Below are positions 9,314 through 19,011 of a stretch of 64,000 nt of DNA, in pieces; the first letter of the stretch is position 1; the number at the start of each line of letters is the position of its first letter. The notes below the pieces were generated by a model, which ran no database searches, was not told the DNA's origin, and saw only the letters and a program-made list of their open reading frames with translations. The stretch comes from an uncultured Verrucomicrobiales bacterium (GTDB lineage Bacteria; Verrucomicrobiota; Verrucomicrobiia; Verrucomicrobiales; Akkermansiaceae), in the NCBI GenBank assembly GCA_937928735.1, contig CALFVF010000001.1:1-64000 (forward strand), written 5' to 3'. The position numbers were made by a program, and so were the translations under genes.

Positions 9314-9751
9314 TTATCGGTGATACGGCTCACCACGCTGCATGGTCGCTACTCGGTACAGTTGTTCGAGGAGAACCACGAGAGCTAGTTCGTGCTGCAA
9401 GGTCAGCGGACTCAGCGCCCAGATGAGATCTGCTTGCTGGCGCAGCTCCTCGGTGTGACCATCTGAGGCGCCGATAAGATAAGACGCCCGTTTCTGTCCC
9501 TGCATCTCCCAAGCTTGGATTTGCTGGAAGAACTGCTCCGTGGTGAGCTGTTTTCCCCGTTCATCGAGCACGATTCTCAGGCTTTTTGTACTAGCATCAT
9601 GCAGGCGCTTAGAGACATCTTCACTGCTGCCGTCCTTGAGATGCTGGATCTGGTACTGGCCGTAGCGTTTGAGGCGCTTGGAATACTCGGAAACACCGTC
9701 TTTGGCATAAGCGAGAGCGGGCTTCCCGGCCACGAGGATATCATGCTTCAT
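9314..9751 (-). CDS. rlmH: 23S rRNA (pseudouridine1915-N3)-methyltransferase RlmH
   Basis: LDERGKQLTTEQFF...SYLIGASDGHTEELRQQADLIWALSPLTLQHELALVVLLEQLYRVATMQRGEPYHR. Start ATG at 9751 rather than the track start. Confidence 0.9.
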   Translation of the reverse strand: MKHDILVAGKPALAYAKDGVSEYSKRLKRYGQYQIQHLKDGSSEDVSKRLHDASTKSLRIVLDERGKQLTTEQFFQQIQAWEMQGQKRASYLIGASDGHTEELRQQADLIWALSPLTLQHELALVVLLEQLYRVATMQRGEPYHR

Positions 9752-9797
9752 GACCAGACCATGGAGAGAAAAGAAGAAAGGGAACAGAGAAATGATA

Positions 9798-9964
9798 TAT
9801 AGGGCACTTCTGAAAACCTCATTTTTGAAAACACCACCAGATGGCTCCATCTCTGCGTTGTCCACAATTCTTATGAATGCATTCAAAAGTGATTGTGTTT
9901 GCCTTGATCTGAAACAATCTGGCGGCATTTTTTACCAAAAGCAGGTTTCCAGAAGTGCCCTATA
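9798..9964. mobile_element. MITE-like element or decayed IS remnant
   Basis: 22-bp terminal inverted repeats TATAGGGCACTTCTGAAAACCT (9798-9819) and AGGTTTCCAGAAGTGCCCTATA (9943-9964), 21/22 match, with TA at the outer ends. Confidence 0.65.
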
Positions 9965-10029
9965 CTATGCAGAGTAAGCAAAAATGATCGGAAAGGCTCA
10001 AAATTGTAATTATGAACACCATTTAATGG

Positions 10030-10059
10030 TTGACGCTTCTTAAATAAACGGCCTAATTT
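10030..10059 (+). promoter_or_regulatory. Putative recA promoter
   Basis: TTGACG (10030-10035), 18-bp spacer, TAATTT (10054-10059), upstream of recA. Confidence 0.3.
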
Positions 10060-10131
10060 GCGTCTGTCAGAAGGGATCATTCTCGATGTTTGATCTCATT
10101 TTACCCTATTTCACTTCACTCTACCGTTCCT

Positions 10132-11172
10132 ATGCCAGCCAACTCAGACGCCTCCGCGAAACAACAAGAAAAAGTCGCCGCCGCGCGTAAAAAAAACCTA
10201 GATCTAGCGATTAACCACATTCAAAAAGAATTCGGTGAAACCGCTATCATGCGCATGGGTGATGAACATCGCGTGGATGTCGATGTCATTGCCACAGGGA
10301 ATCTCCTCATTGACCGCGCACTCGGAGTTGGTGGTTTCCCGAGAGGAAGAATTGTCGAAGTCTTCGGGCCAGAATCTTCAGGTAAAACAACTCTCACCTT
10401 AACAGCGATCGCTCAGGCACAGAAAAAGGGCGGGCTTGCCGCATTTATTGACGTCGAGCACGCCCTAGATCCACAGTACGCGCGTAAATTAGGCGTAAAT
10501 CTCGATGATCTCCTCGTCTCTCAGCCCTCCTCAGGGGAAGAAGCACTCCAGATTTGTGAAACTCTTGTCCGCTCAAATGCCATAGATGTCGTCGTACTCG
10601 ACTCCGTGGCTGCCCTAGTGACCAAGCAGGAACTATCTGGAGAAATTGGTGACTCCACTGTGGGTGCCCAAGCGCGTCTGATGAGTGCCGCGATGAGAAA
10701 GCTCACAGCCTTTATCTCGAAGGCACGCACAGTCTGTATCTTCACCAACCAGATTCGTGAGAAAGTAGGCGTCATGTTTGGTAGTCCAGAGACCACACCA
10801 GGTGGTCGCGCACTCAAGTTCTTTGCCTCAGTGCGTGTTGATATCCGCCGAATCGGCCAGATCAAAGCGACAGATGGCAGCGTGCAGGGAAGTCGCACGA
10901 AGGTGAAAATCGTGAAGAACAAAGTCGCACCACCTTTCCGTGAGGCAGAGTTTGATATCATGTACGATGAAGGGATATCCTCTGTCGGCTCTCTGCTCGA
11001 TCTCGCCCTCGAATATAACTTGGTGCTCAAGCGAGGCAGCTGGTTTAGCTACAATGGCGCCCAACTCGCCCAAGGACGCGACGCCGCAAAAGAAGAGCTC
11101 AAGTCAAACACAGCACTCTACGAAGAGCTGGAAACACTTGTCAAAGAGCGTTTGGCGGAAACTAAAAGCTAG
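10132..11172 (+). CDS. recA: Recombinase RecA
   Basis: [12 protein letters not shown] Walker [68 protein letters not shown]. Confidence 0.98.
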   Translation: MPANSDASAKQQEKVAAARKKNLDLAINHIQKEFGETAIMRMGDEHRVDVDVIATGNLLIDRALGVGGFPRGRIVEVFGPESSGKTTLTLTAIAQAQKKGGLAAFIDVEHALDPQYARKLGVNLDDLLVSQPSSGEEALQICETLVRSNAIDVVVLDSVAALVTKQELSGEIGDSTVGAQARLMSAAMRKLTAFISKARTVCIFTNQIREKVGVMFGSPETTPGGRALKFFASVRVDIRRIGQIKATDGSVQGSRTKVKIVKNKVAPPFREAEFDIMYDEGISSVGSLLDLALEYNLVLKRGSWFSYNGAQLAQGRDAAKEELKSNTALYEELETLVKERLAETKS

Positions 11173-11203
11173 CTAATATTGGGGTAAACATTATTACAAT
11201 AGA

Positions 11204-12121
11204 ATGAAATTAGTTAAAGTTATTCTATTGTTGATGTACATACTTCCCTTAACATTGACTGGAGAACTATCTGTGGAAGAAAGGCATGCTGAGATTCAAA
11301 AAAAATTAAAAACTTATTCTCACCTCCCTTATCCGTATTTTGCTCCTTCCGTTCACATTGCTTATCATCATCCAGAAAACAAAGAACGTTACCTTGCTTA
11401 CTACAACGAGATTACAGTTAAAGAAACATTTGAGCATACTTATTTCTGTGTAGTTGGGTTTGATAAGGGTTATTTAGGAATACAGGATCATGGGAAGAGT
11501 GGAACGATAGCTATTTTTTCTGTATGGGATAAAGGGGGGGGTAAAAATGACGACGATACTGTTGATGATAGCGATCGAACTCAGGTTATTCATAGTAATC
11601 GCAGGGCTGAGAGTAGCCGTTTTGGAGGGGAAGGTTCAGGGGCAAAAACTATCATGCCTTTCAGATGGAGAACTGGTATAACGTATTCTTTCTTGGTGTC
11701 ACTCTCTCCACGGAAACAAGGAACTATTTATACGGCTTGGATTGCAAAAAAAGGACAAGCTTGGAAAAAAATAGCATCCTATCAAACAGTAGACACGCAC
11801 AGCCAGCTTGATGGTTTTTATTCGTTTATTGAAGACTATGTTAGAAATGGGGATACTGGGCAGAGTAAACGAATTGCTAGTTATCCATTTCAAGCGGCAA
11901 TGAATTCAGAAAAAGATTGGCAGCCAATTACCTCCATGTCTGGAACAATTGGCGATGACATTATTCAAAACGGTCATTCAGGAATTCGTGAGAATATTCC
12001 ATATAGTGAAACAGGCGCCAATACGATAGAATATAGTAAAATGCCAAAGGCTTTCCGCCTTAAACATAGAAAAGAAATCCCCTTTGATTTTCCGGATTTA
12101 CCAAAGGATTTTGCAGAGTAA
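11204..12121 (+). CDS. Secreted DUF3472-like protein
   Basis: Signal peptide. GYLGIQDHGKSGTIAIFSVWD...SRFGGEGSGAKTIMPFRWRTGITYSFLV pattern typical of DUF3472. Confidence 0.65.
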   Translation: MKLVKVILLLMYILPLTLTGELSVEERHAEIQKKLKTYSHLPYPYFAPSVHIAYHHPENKERYLAYYNEITVKETFEHTYFCVVGFDKGYLGIQDHGKSGTIAIFSVWDKGGGKNDDDTVDDSDRTQVIHSNRRAESSRFGGEGSGAKTIMPFRWRTGITYSFLVSLSPRKQGTIYTAWIAKKGQAWKKIASYQTVDTHSQLDGFYSFIEDYVRNGDTGQSKRIASYPFQAAMNSEKDWQPITSMSGTIGDDIIQNGHSGIRENIPYSETGANTIEYSKMPKAFRLKHRKEIPFDFPDLPKDFAE

Positions 12122-12359
12122 ACTAGTAGGAGTGGCTGCTGAACACGAATCTATTTCAGGGTGTTATTATGAGACTAGATCTCTGGAGTGTAAAATACTT
12201 ATGTTGATTGAGGAAGAAGTTGCATTTAGTTACGTGCTATGCGAGATAGTTTCAGACAATGGACGTAAGTGTTAGATAGAGTTTGGCAGAAGAGGTGTTT
12301 GCGCCAGGTGGACAGTTTGTCACGGCTGTTTTGTGTCAGTATAACTTGGTGTGTTATTT

Positions 12360-13364
12360 TTAACTAAGAGAGATGTCGCGCATGTCTTTGCGGCGGTCTG
12401 TTTCGTCGACAATTTCTCCTGTGAGTTCCTCAATAATGTCCTCAAGAGTGATGACGCCGCCGACACTGCCGAATTCATCGCGCACGATGGCGAGGTGCTG
12501 GCGGTTTTTTTGGAACTGTGGGAGGATTTCATCAGCTAGGGCGTCTTGGGAGACTTCAAAAGGTTTGCTGCTGTAGTTTTCGACTTTGGAGTCATAGTCG
12601 CCACCGACCATGGCGGTGAGTAAGTCGGAGCGCAGAGCTACGCCAATAATGATGTCGATGGACTCACCAATGACAATCATGCGGCTGTGCTCGGACTGGA
12701 TGATGTGGTGCTTAGCTTCTAGCAGTGTGCTGCTGCCTTCGACAGTAGTGAGGGCGATTCTTGGTGTCATGAGCTCTCTGGCTGTGCGGTCATTGAGCTG
12801 AAAGACTCCATTGAGCATCGAGTATTCGTGGGATTCGATCACACCTTCTTTCGCGCCGACTTTCGCTAGGTAGCGGATTTCGCGCTCATTGGTACTGGTT
12901 TCACTGAGGTCGCCAGCGGTGAAGGGCTTGGTGATAAACTCGATTAGGTAGATGGCGGGGGTGAAGAGGGTGGTGAGGAGTTTGATGGGTTTGGCCACAA
13001 AACAGGCAATGGGCTCACAGTGCTTCTCGCCTAAGGTTTTAGGGATGATCTCGGCTATGATGATCATCAAGAAGGTGAAGACTCCTGAGAAAACACCAAT
13101 CCAGTTTGCTCCGAAGACATCAGCGGCGATACTACCCACAACAATACTTCCAATGATGTTAGAGATATTATTAAGAATCACAATCATGGCGATTGGACGA
13201 TTCATGGATTCGCGGATCTCTAGTAGGGCGATGGCACTCGCTTTGCCACTTTCGGCAAGCTGGCGAGCTTTGAGGAGTGGTACAGAGAAGACAGCTGCTT
13301 CGACTCCTGCGCAGATGGCAGAGGCTAATAGGACGATGAGTACTGCGGTGCAGAGTAGTGTCAT
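12360..13364 (-). CDS. CNNM/hemolysin C (CorC-like) transporter: DUF21 plus CBS domains
   Basis: Multi-TM DUF21 with IAEIIPKTLGEKHCEPIA; CBS region ELMTPRIALTTVEG...IVRDEFGSVGGVITLEDIIEELTGEIVDETD. Confidence 0.88.
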   Translation of the reverse strand: MTLLCTAVLIVLLASAICAGVEAAVFSVPLLKARQLAESGKASAIALLEIRESMNRPIAMIVILNNISNIIGSIVVGSIAADVFGANWIGVFSGVFTFLMIIIAEIIPKTLGEKHCEPIACFVAKPIKLLTTLFTPAIYLIEFITKPFTAGDLSETSTNEREIRYLAKVGAKEGVIESHEYSMLNGVFQLNDRTARELMTPRIALTTVEGSSTLLEAKHHIIQSEHSRMIVIGESIDIIIGVALRSDLLTAMVGGDYDSKVENYSSKPFEVSQDALADEILPQFQKNRQHLAIVRDEFGSVGGVITLEDIIEELTGEIVDETDRRKDMRDISLS

Positions 13365-13479
13365 AGAGTGTGGTCTTATTCTAGAATAAGTCGCGCTCTG
13401 GGCAATGAGAAATTCTGCCTACATTCATAATCGCGAAAAGAGACGGAAAATTTGTTTTCTGCGAATGGAAGCGGGTTGT

Positions 13480-13962
13480 TTAGCGACTCTCTGTGGTGGC
13501 TTCGGAGAGCTGGACGAGGCTGCCCTCTGGGAGGTCGGCAATTTGAGCGTGGAGTTGGCCGAGAGTTTTGAGGTGTTCGCTGAGTTCTAGGGGTGAAATA
13601 TTGGTAGGCATGTCTTTACCACCGACGCAGAGTGGGAGTCTGTGGGCGTAGCACTGGCCAGCGGCTAGGGGCTCACAATGCTGCTGGCAGGCTGTGAGGT
13701 ATTCGACTTGGAGGTATTCGAGGATGAAGTCTTGGCGTTTGAAAAGGTTTTCTAACTCAGTAGAGTCATTGGCGATTAACCAAGATTTCGCGAGTACGGG
13801 GTCGAAGAAATGGATGCTACCTGTGGGTGAGCTTAGGAATAAGCTGCCCATCTTTGTGGCGATGATGACTGTGTAGGTTTCCTCAAAAAACCATTGCCAT
13901 TCTACGAGAAGATCTGGGTTGGATAAGTAGTCTGGGGAGATTGTTAAGTCAGCACCTGTCAT
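13480..13962 (-). CDS. DUF1851/Tdi1-type (T6SS immunity-like, GAD-related) domain protein
   Basis: C-terminal LAAGQCYAHRLPLCVGGKDMPTNISPLELSEHLKTLGQLHAQIADLPEGS resembles the DUF1851 signature. Confidence 0.65.
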   Translation of the reverse strand: MTGADLTISPDYLSNPDLLVEWQWFFEETYTVIIATKMGSLFLSSPTGSIHFFDPVLAKSWLIANDSTELENLFKRQDFILEYLQVEYLTACQQHCEPLAAGQCYAHRLPLCVGGKDMPTNISPLELSEHLKTLGQLHAQIADLPEGSLVQLSEATTESR

Positions 13963-13975
13963 AGGTCTATGGAGC

Positions 13976-14845
13976 TTAGTTGTAGACAGAGCGAGGGCGC
14001 TCACTGAGGTTATGAATCTCGGCACGTTTCTTTTGGGCGGCAGAGGGGTCGTATTTCGAGGCGCCAAGGACGACGACAGAACCATTCCGATCTGCGGCGA
14101 GGCCTGGTGTGGAGTCAGTAGCTTTCACGTACTCACGCCCGAGAACTTGGCCATCTGGGCCTATTTGGACATGTGCCCAGAGATCAGGTGAAAATGGGAA
14201 GAGGGTGTGGAGGTGGTTATGGCGATCCACTTGGAACTGGGGCTTGCGGAATCGGAGGTATTCACCGAGTTGATAGGTATTAAGGATTTTATCCTTAAGG
14301 GGCTCTCGTATTTGAATGTAGAGATAGCTTTTCTCGTCTTGGGAGGAGATGACGTTGTACTCACGGATCTTTGAGGGGTCAGATGGGTCGCCATAGCGGC
14401 TTCTGAAAATAGAGAGGCCTTTGTTAACGGTGAAAAAGGAGTTGTTAGAGCGGAAGGCGGCACTTTGCTCATCGACGTGAATCGTGGCTCTTATGGAATA
14501 GTTGGCTGGTGTGGTGAGGCCGAAGCTCTGGGAGAGGTCAAAGCTGCTCTGTACTGTCGCTCCTGTATTGACGATGGTGGTGCCGTGGAGGCTATTGCGG
14601 CTGGCGGTGAGTTCTTGGCCGTTTTTTTTGACATCAAATTCGATCCATGAGCGGTTTCTCGTACTAGCTAGTCGCAGGGGTCTGCCCGATTTATTAGTGA
14701 TGGAGACGACGGCTTTGACGTGCTCGTAGGAGACAAAGGTTTTTTTCTCCATCTGGACTCGTACTGAAATCTGGGCCTGCAAATGGCTGCTGAACATGAG
14801 CGCGAGGCTCAAGAGGATGGGTAGAGTGTGGAAAAATCGTTTCAT
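13976..14845 (-). CDS. Hypothetical secreted protein
   Basis: Signal peptide MKRFFHTLPILLSLALMFSSHLQAQ. No family recognised. Confidence 0.55.
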   Translation of the reverse strand: MKRFFHTLPILLSLALMFSSHLQAQISVRVQMEKKTFVSYEHVKAVVSITNKSGRPLRLASTRNRSWIEFDVKKNGQELTASRNSLHGTTIVNTGATVQSSFDLSQSFGLTTPANYSIRATIHVDEQSAAFRSNNSFFTVNKGLSIFRSRYGDPSDPSKIREYNVISSQDEKSYLYIQIREPLKDKILNTYQLGEYLRFRKPQFQVDRHNHLHTLFPFSPDLWAHVQIGPDGQVLGREYVKATDSTPGLAADRNGSVVVLGASKYDPSAAQKKRAEIHNLSERPRSVYN

Positions 14846-14853
14846 TCGTAACA

Positions 14854-16404
14854 TTAGTTCGGTGTTGGGTCTTTTACGGTGCGGAAGCCCAGATCGGGGC
14901 GTCGCTCCATGCGTGATTCTACCCATTCGCGCGCAGTGGCGCCATGACGCTGGTTTCTGAGGTAAGATCCTCCACAGAGGATAGGGCGTTTTGGCATGGC
15001 AGGAAAGGCAGGATTTCTCCCGTTGTCACTCGTCCACTCAGTGACATTGCCAGCGAGGCCATAGATTTGATTTTCGGTAATATCATCACCGGCTTGATCC
15101 ACGGGGCCATAAGATGCGGGGATGAGGGAGTCAGGAAGTGTGGATGAGGATGTGAGGGCGGCGTGCCATTCTTCCTGCGTGGGGAGTCTGTGGTGCTTCC
15201 ACTCCGCGTAGGCATAGGCATCGTACCAGTCGATATTAATCACCGGGCTATTGAGATCAAGGCGGAGTTTCACCGGGGAGCTTTCGCCTCGATATGTCCA
15301 GATTTCATGATTTCTGGCGGCCTTGTACATGGCTTCCCAGTCTTCGGGGATATGATTGTTCTTTTCTGCGGGTTGCTCAGGGGAGTCAAAGTTTGTTTCT
15401 GTGCCGAGTTCTTTCGCGGTGCTTAAGAAGTCCAGGAAGACTTTGTACTCGGCGATACTCACTTCGTGAGCGTCGATGAGAAATGCGGTTGTTTTTGTTT
15501 TCCCACCATCATGGGTCGCATATTGGCCTGCTGGGATGTGAACCATCCTGTTGGTTTCGCGTGCTTGCGTGCTCTTGCCTTGGTCTGACTGGGTGATGAA
15601 AAATAGGAGCCCGCCGATAGCGAGTACGGCAGCGAGTATGATGCCTACGCGAGCTGCTGGGTGCATCTGCTGAGAGCCTGTGCTCACGGAGTCAAGGTGT
15701 CCAGAGGATGCATTGAACACTGAGCCACTGAGTTGCTGCTCTATATTCTCCGCGAGTTCTTTAATTTGACCCCACGTAATAGGGATCTCGCGCTCTTCGT
15801 CTGCCATGTGTGTGAGCAGAGAGGTCGTGCGAGTTGCTCCTGGTTCACCGGGGCGCAGGAGACCCAGGAAGGTGTGGGCGAGCATGACTTTATCCTGGGC
15901 GGAGATCTGGTGGTCACGTTCTCCACCGATCGCCATATTGACCATGCGGGTGAGGTACTTGTCCCCGAAGTAAATCTGGTGGGGCTGGATGGGGAGGGAG
16001 GCGATGTTGTTCTTCTCTAGATAGAGGTTTGCTTCCGCGATTTGGCGTAAAATGTGGGCGACATCTTTAGGAGGGATATCGACTCTGGATTCGACGAATT
16101 CCTCGAGTGTGTGGCCGTGTAATTGCTCACGCGCATAGGCGAAGACTTGGTCTTCCTGTATCGCCTCGAAGACAGAGCCGATGAGTGGGTGATCGAGTCT
16201 GGCCTTCGCTCTGATATCGGCGATGAAGTTATTCACTGCCATTTCATCAGAGTGGAGAGAGCGGTTGAGGCTATCAATAATGACATCGCGCTGGACAGAG
16301 ACTTGCTGAGCGAGCCAGGTGCGGACGGCGGCACCTTCGTAGAGTAGGTCTTTGAGCAGGTAATCGCCAATTTGGGTTCCTGTGGTGAGTCGAGAGTCTG
16401 ACAT
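14854..16404 (-). CDS. Kinase-like (probable pseudokinase) - TM - formylglycine-generating enzyme (SUMF1)-type domain fusion
   Basis: N-term kinase-like fold (IGDYLLKDLLYEGAAVRTWLAQQVSVQRDVIIDSLN), TM VGIILAAVLAIGGLLFFI, C-term FGE motifs MVHIPAGQYATHDGG...DAHEVSIAEYKVFLDFL...RLPTQEEWHAAL...GLAGNVTEWTSD...GGSYLRN. Confidence 0.78.
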   Translation of the reverse strand: MSDSRLTTGTQIGDYLLKDLLYEGAAVRTWLAQQVSVQRDVIIDSLNRSLHSDEMAVNNFIADIRAKARLDHPLIGSVFEAIQEDQVFAYAREQLHGHTLEEFVESRVDIPPKDVAHILRQIAEANLYLEKNNIASLPIQPHQIYFGDKYLTRMVNMAIGGERDHQISAQDKVMLAHTFLGLLRPGEPGATRTTSLLTHMADEEREIPITWGQIKELAENIEQQLSGSVFNASSGHLDSVSTGSQQMHPAARVGIILAAVLAIGGLLFFITQSDQGKSTQARETNRMVHIPAGQYATHDGGKTKTTAFLIDAHEVSIAEYKVFLDFLSTAKELGTETNFDSPEQPAEKNNHIPEDWEAMYKAARNHEIWTYRGESSPVKLRLDLNSPVINIDWYDAYAYAEWKHHRLPTQEEWHAALTSSSTLPDSLIPASYGPVDQAGDDITENQIYGLAGNVTEWTSDNGRNPAFPAMPKRPILCGGSYLRNQRHGATAREWVESRMERRPDLGFRTVKDPTPN

Positions 16405-16408
16405 GAGG

Positions 16409-17578
16409 CTAGCGAGTGGGCAATGCGGGCAAGAGTGGATTATCGGGGTTGATCTCTGGGGTGAACCCTGGGAGATCAAAGGGCTGGAAGAGAGACTGTG
16501 GTGGTTGCTTGAGCTTCGCGTGTTCGGAGTGTAGTGTTCTCGGTGAGGCATGCGTGTCGACGAGCTGATCGCGGTAGTAGAGCTCAATGACTTGGCCATA
16601 GTACTCACGGCGACCATAGAGAGGGGCTTCAGAGACTTCATTCTCAGAAATCGAGTAGTCGAAGTGCAGAGTCTCTTCTCCGAGTCCCATCCAGTCTATG
16701 GGGAGGCTTTCCCAAGTTTTTTCTCTCCTGGAAGAAGGGGTGGCAGGTTTGATGTCTTTGCCATTACTTGTGTCGTAGAAATGGACATCAATACGGACTT
16801 TCTCGGGGATGATCTTGTGCTGAGGTGCCGTGCGGATAGGAATGGTGACTTGGCAAGACTTACGGTCTTGGGCGGGTCTTGTGATGACTTGGCCGAGGCT
16901 GATGACCTCAGTGTAGCGGTCGACTGGGCGGAGCCCTCTGGCGAGTTTTTTAGAGGCGATGTCGTAGTGCTTTCCCGCGTCAGTGCCTTGTTTGTAAATG
17001 GATAAATAAAGATCGCTGGCCTTTTTCCAGAGGCCCATGTCTTCGTGAATGATGGCCTTGATGTAGAGCAAGTGGGGGTGGTCTTCCTGCGTGTACTTCG
17101 AGGCTTCATCGAGTTTGATGAGGGCGCGTGACATATCACCCTTCATATGGAGAGCTTCTGCATCAGAGACATGCTTGGCGGCTATGGGGTTATCAATAGA
17201 AGAGAGAACTTGAGAGTCAGTGAGAGAGGGCGAGAGGGCGAGAGGGTCAAGGTTGTCAGGCAAGGTGGGAGAGAGAGTCGGGGTGGGAGTGTAGTCTGCG
17301 ACTGTGTCTTGAAGGATCTGATCAATACTTCTAGGTGTAAATTCGACCTCGGTGGATGCTTGAGTTTCACTGTAGGGGACGCGTACGACGATAGGCTCGC
17401 TTTCTACATAGCGAATGACTTCGCGAGTTTCACCAGATCGAGAGGCGATCGTGAAGCCCATGAATAAGAGCTGACAGAGAGCGATGAGTGCGAGCAGGGA
17501 ACAAGTGACGCCGAAGGTGCTACTTCCAGAGCGCCCTCGAGGTGGTGACTGTTGTCCTACTTGCTGTGCCGATGACAT
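16409..17578 (-). CDS. Hypothetical membrane-anchored protein, TPR-like
   Basis: N-terminal TM segment, TPR-like helices (KHVSDAEALHMKGDMSRALIKLDEASKYTQED). Immediately upstream of the FGE fusion gene. Confidence 0.5.
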   Translation of the reverse strand: MSSAQQVGQQSPPRGRSGSSTFGVTCSLLALIALCQLLFMGFTIASRSGETREVIRYVESEPIVVRVPYSETQASTEVEFTPRSIDQILQDTVADYTPTPTLSPTLPDNLDPLALSPSLTDSQVLSSIDNPIAAKHVSDAEALHMKGDMSRALIKLDEASKYTQEDHPHLLYIKAIIHEDMGLWKKASDLYLSIYKQGTDAGKHYDIASKKLARGLRPVDRYTEVISLGQVITRPAQDRKSCQVTIPIRTAPQHKIIPEKVRIDVHFYDTSNGKDIKPATPSSRREKTWESLPIDWMGLGEETLHFDYSISENEVSEAPLYGRREYYGQVIELYYRDQLVDTHASPRTLHSEHAKLKQPPQSLFQPFDLPGFTPEINPDNPLLPALPTR

Positions 17579-17708
17579 CTGGCAAAGTCTATTGAGAAAC
17601 CCTTCTGCTTGAAAAGAACGAAAGGCACTAAGAGGGCAAAATAGAAGCATATTTTTGCTCCGTAGGCTTGCAGAGCTTCTTCGGAGCGCTAAGAGTAACG
17701 AGGTCTTT

Positions 17709-18998
17709 ATGGAATATCAGACTCTCAAACCTCGCCAAATCGACCTTGGAGCTACCATGGAGCCACTCGAAGTCGCGAAGCAGTTACAGAGGCTAGATGG
17801 GTTTGTCTTCTTTGATTCTGCGGGTCATTTTCCGGTTAAATGTGGAAATACCTACAGCGTGTTAGCGGCTCGACCTGTCCGTCTGCTGAAGGGTGATATA
17901 AGTGATCTAGAACCACTGAGAGAGGCCGCAAATAGCTATAGAGTGGAGAGCGAGATAGATGGGTTTCCACTAGGGGGGCTCTGTGGATGGGTGGACTATG
18001 AGGGGCAGTACTGCTTTGGCCTCTACCCAGAGATGCTTGTCTATGATCACCAGAAAGCTTGCTGGTGGGAGGTCGGAGAACTATCCTCAGAAATTCGTAG
18101 AGACCAAAGAGGGGAGGAACACACAGCACAAAGTAGGAGCTCTGAGGTGAAGATCGGAGCATTTCGCTCAGAGATGACTCCTGAGACATACATTGCAAAT
18201 GTTAGAAAGGCGCAAGAGTACATCACCGCAGGAGATATCTATCAGGTGAATGTGACTCAGCGCTACGAGGCAGAGATCGAGGGGGGGAGTCTCTTTGGAC
18301 TGTATGAGTATTTGCGGGAGAGCTCGCCAGCACCGCAGGCTGCCTGGCTCCAGCTCGGTGGGAGAGAGATTCTCTCTTCTTCACCAGAGACATTCCTTAA
18401 GATAGAGCAGGATCTAATCGAGACGAGGCCAATCAAAGGAACAAGGCCAAGGTATAAAGAAGTGCAGGATGATAGAGCGGCGGCTGAGGAGTTGTTAGCC
18501 TCAAAAAAAGAAATCGCCGAACTCGTGATGATCACCGATCTAGAGCGCAATGATTTAGGAAAAATCTGCCAATACGGTAGTGTAGCGGTGCCCCAGCTCG
18601 TGCAGTTAGAGAGCTTTGAACACGTCTATCATCTAGTCTCAACCGTGCAGGGGACGCTGCGTGACGATGTCGATCACTGGCAGGCGCTGGCGAGCTGTTT
18701 CCCTGGAGGGTCGATTACGGGAGCGCCCAAGAAGCGAGCGATGGAGATTATTGAAGAGCTCGAGAGCGGCGCACGTGGACTCTACACGGGTAGTGTCGGC
18801 TATGTTGGGTTCAACGGGTGTAGTCAGTTTAGTATTGTGATTCGCAGCCTGGTGCGTGAAGGCTCTCAGCTAAGTTACAGTGTAGGAGCAGGGATAGTCG
18901 CAGACTCCGATGCCCAAGCAGAGTACGAAGAAACACTGCACAAAGCACGAGGAGTGAATCTCGCACTTGAGAATTTCCGACTCGGTAAATTGGGATGA
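17709..18998 (+). CDS. pabB: Aminodeoxychorismate synthase component I / anthranilate synthase component I family
   Basis: ETRPIKGTRPR, ELVMITDLERNDLGKIC, FPGGSITGAPKKRAMEIIEELE, YTGSVGYVGF. Confidence 0.88.
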   Translation: MEYQTLKPRQIDLGATMEPLEVAKQLQRLDGFVFFDSAGHFPVKCGNTYSVLAARPVRLLKGDISDLEPLREAANSYRVESEIDGFPLGGLCGWVDYEGQYCFGLYPEMLVYDHQKACWWEVGELSSEIRRDQRGEEHTAQSRSSEVKIGAFRSEMTPETYIANVRKAQEYITAGDIYQVNVTQRYEAEIEGGSLFGLYEYLRESSPAPQAAWLQLGGREILSSSPETFLKIEQDLIETRPIKGTRPRYKEVQDDRAAAEELLASKKEIAELVMITDLERNDLGKICQYGSVAVPQLVQLESFEHVYHLVSTVQGTLRDDVDHWQALASCFPGGSITGAPKKRAMEIIEELESGARGLYTGSVGYVGFNGCSQFSIVIRSLVREGSQLSYSVGAGIVADSDAQAEYEETLHKARGVNLALENFRLGKLG

Positions 18999-19011
18999 AA
19001 CAAAGAACCTG

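Noticed and set aside
9515-9977. Plus-strand ORFs over rlmH and the inverted-repeat element
   Set aside because: Antisense to rlmH and running through the MITE-like element; no protein family recognised.
12122-12359. 238-bp gap between convergent genes with a small ORF (12084-12275)
   Set aside because: No conserved motif, RNA fold or family recognised; ORF overlaps the end of the DUF3472-like gene and looks random.
17223-17246. Short purine-rich direct repeat (GAGAGGGC x3)
   Set aside because: Within a coding region with Ser/Pro/Leu-rich composition; likely codon-level low complexity, not an array.
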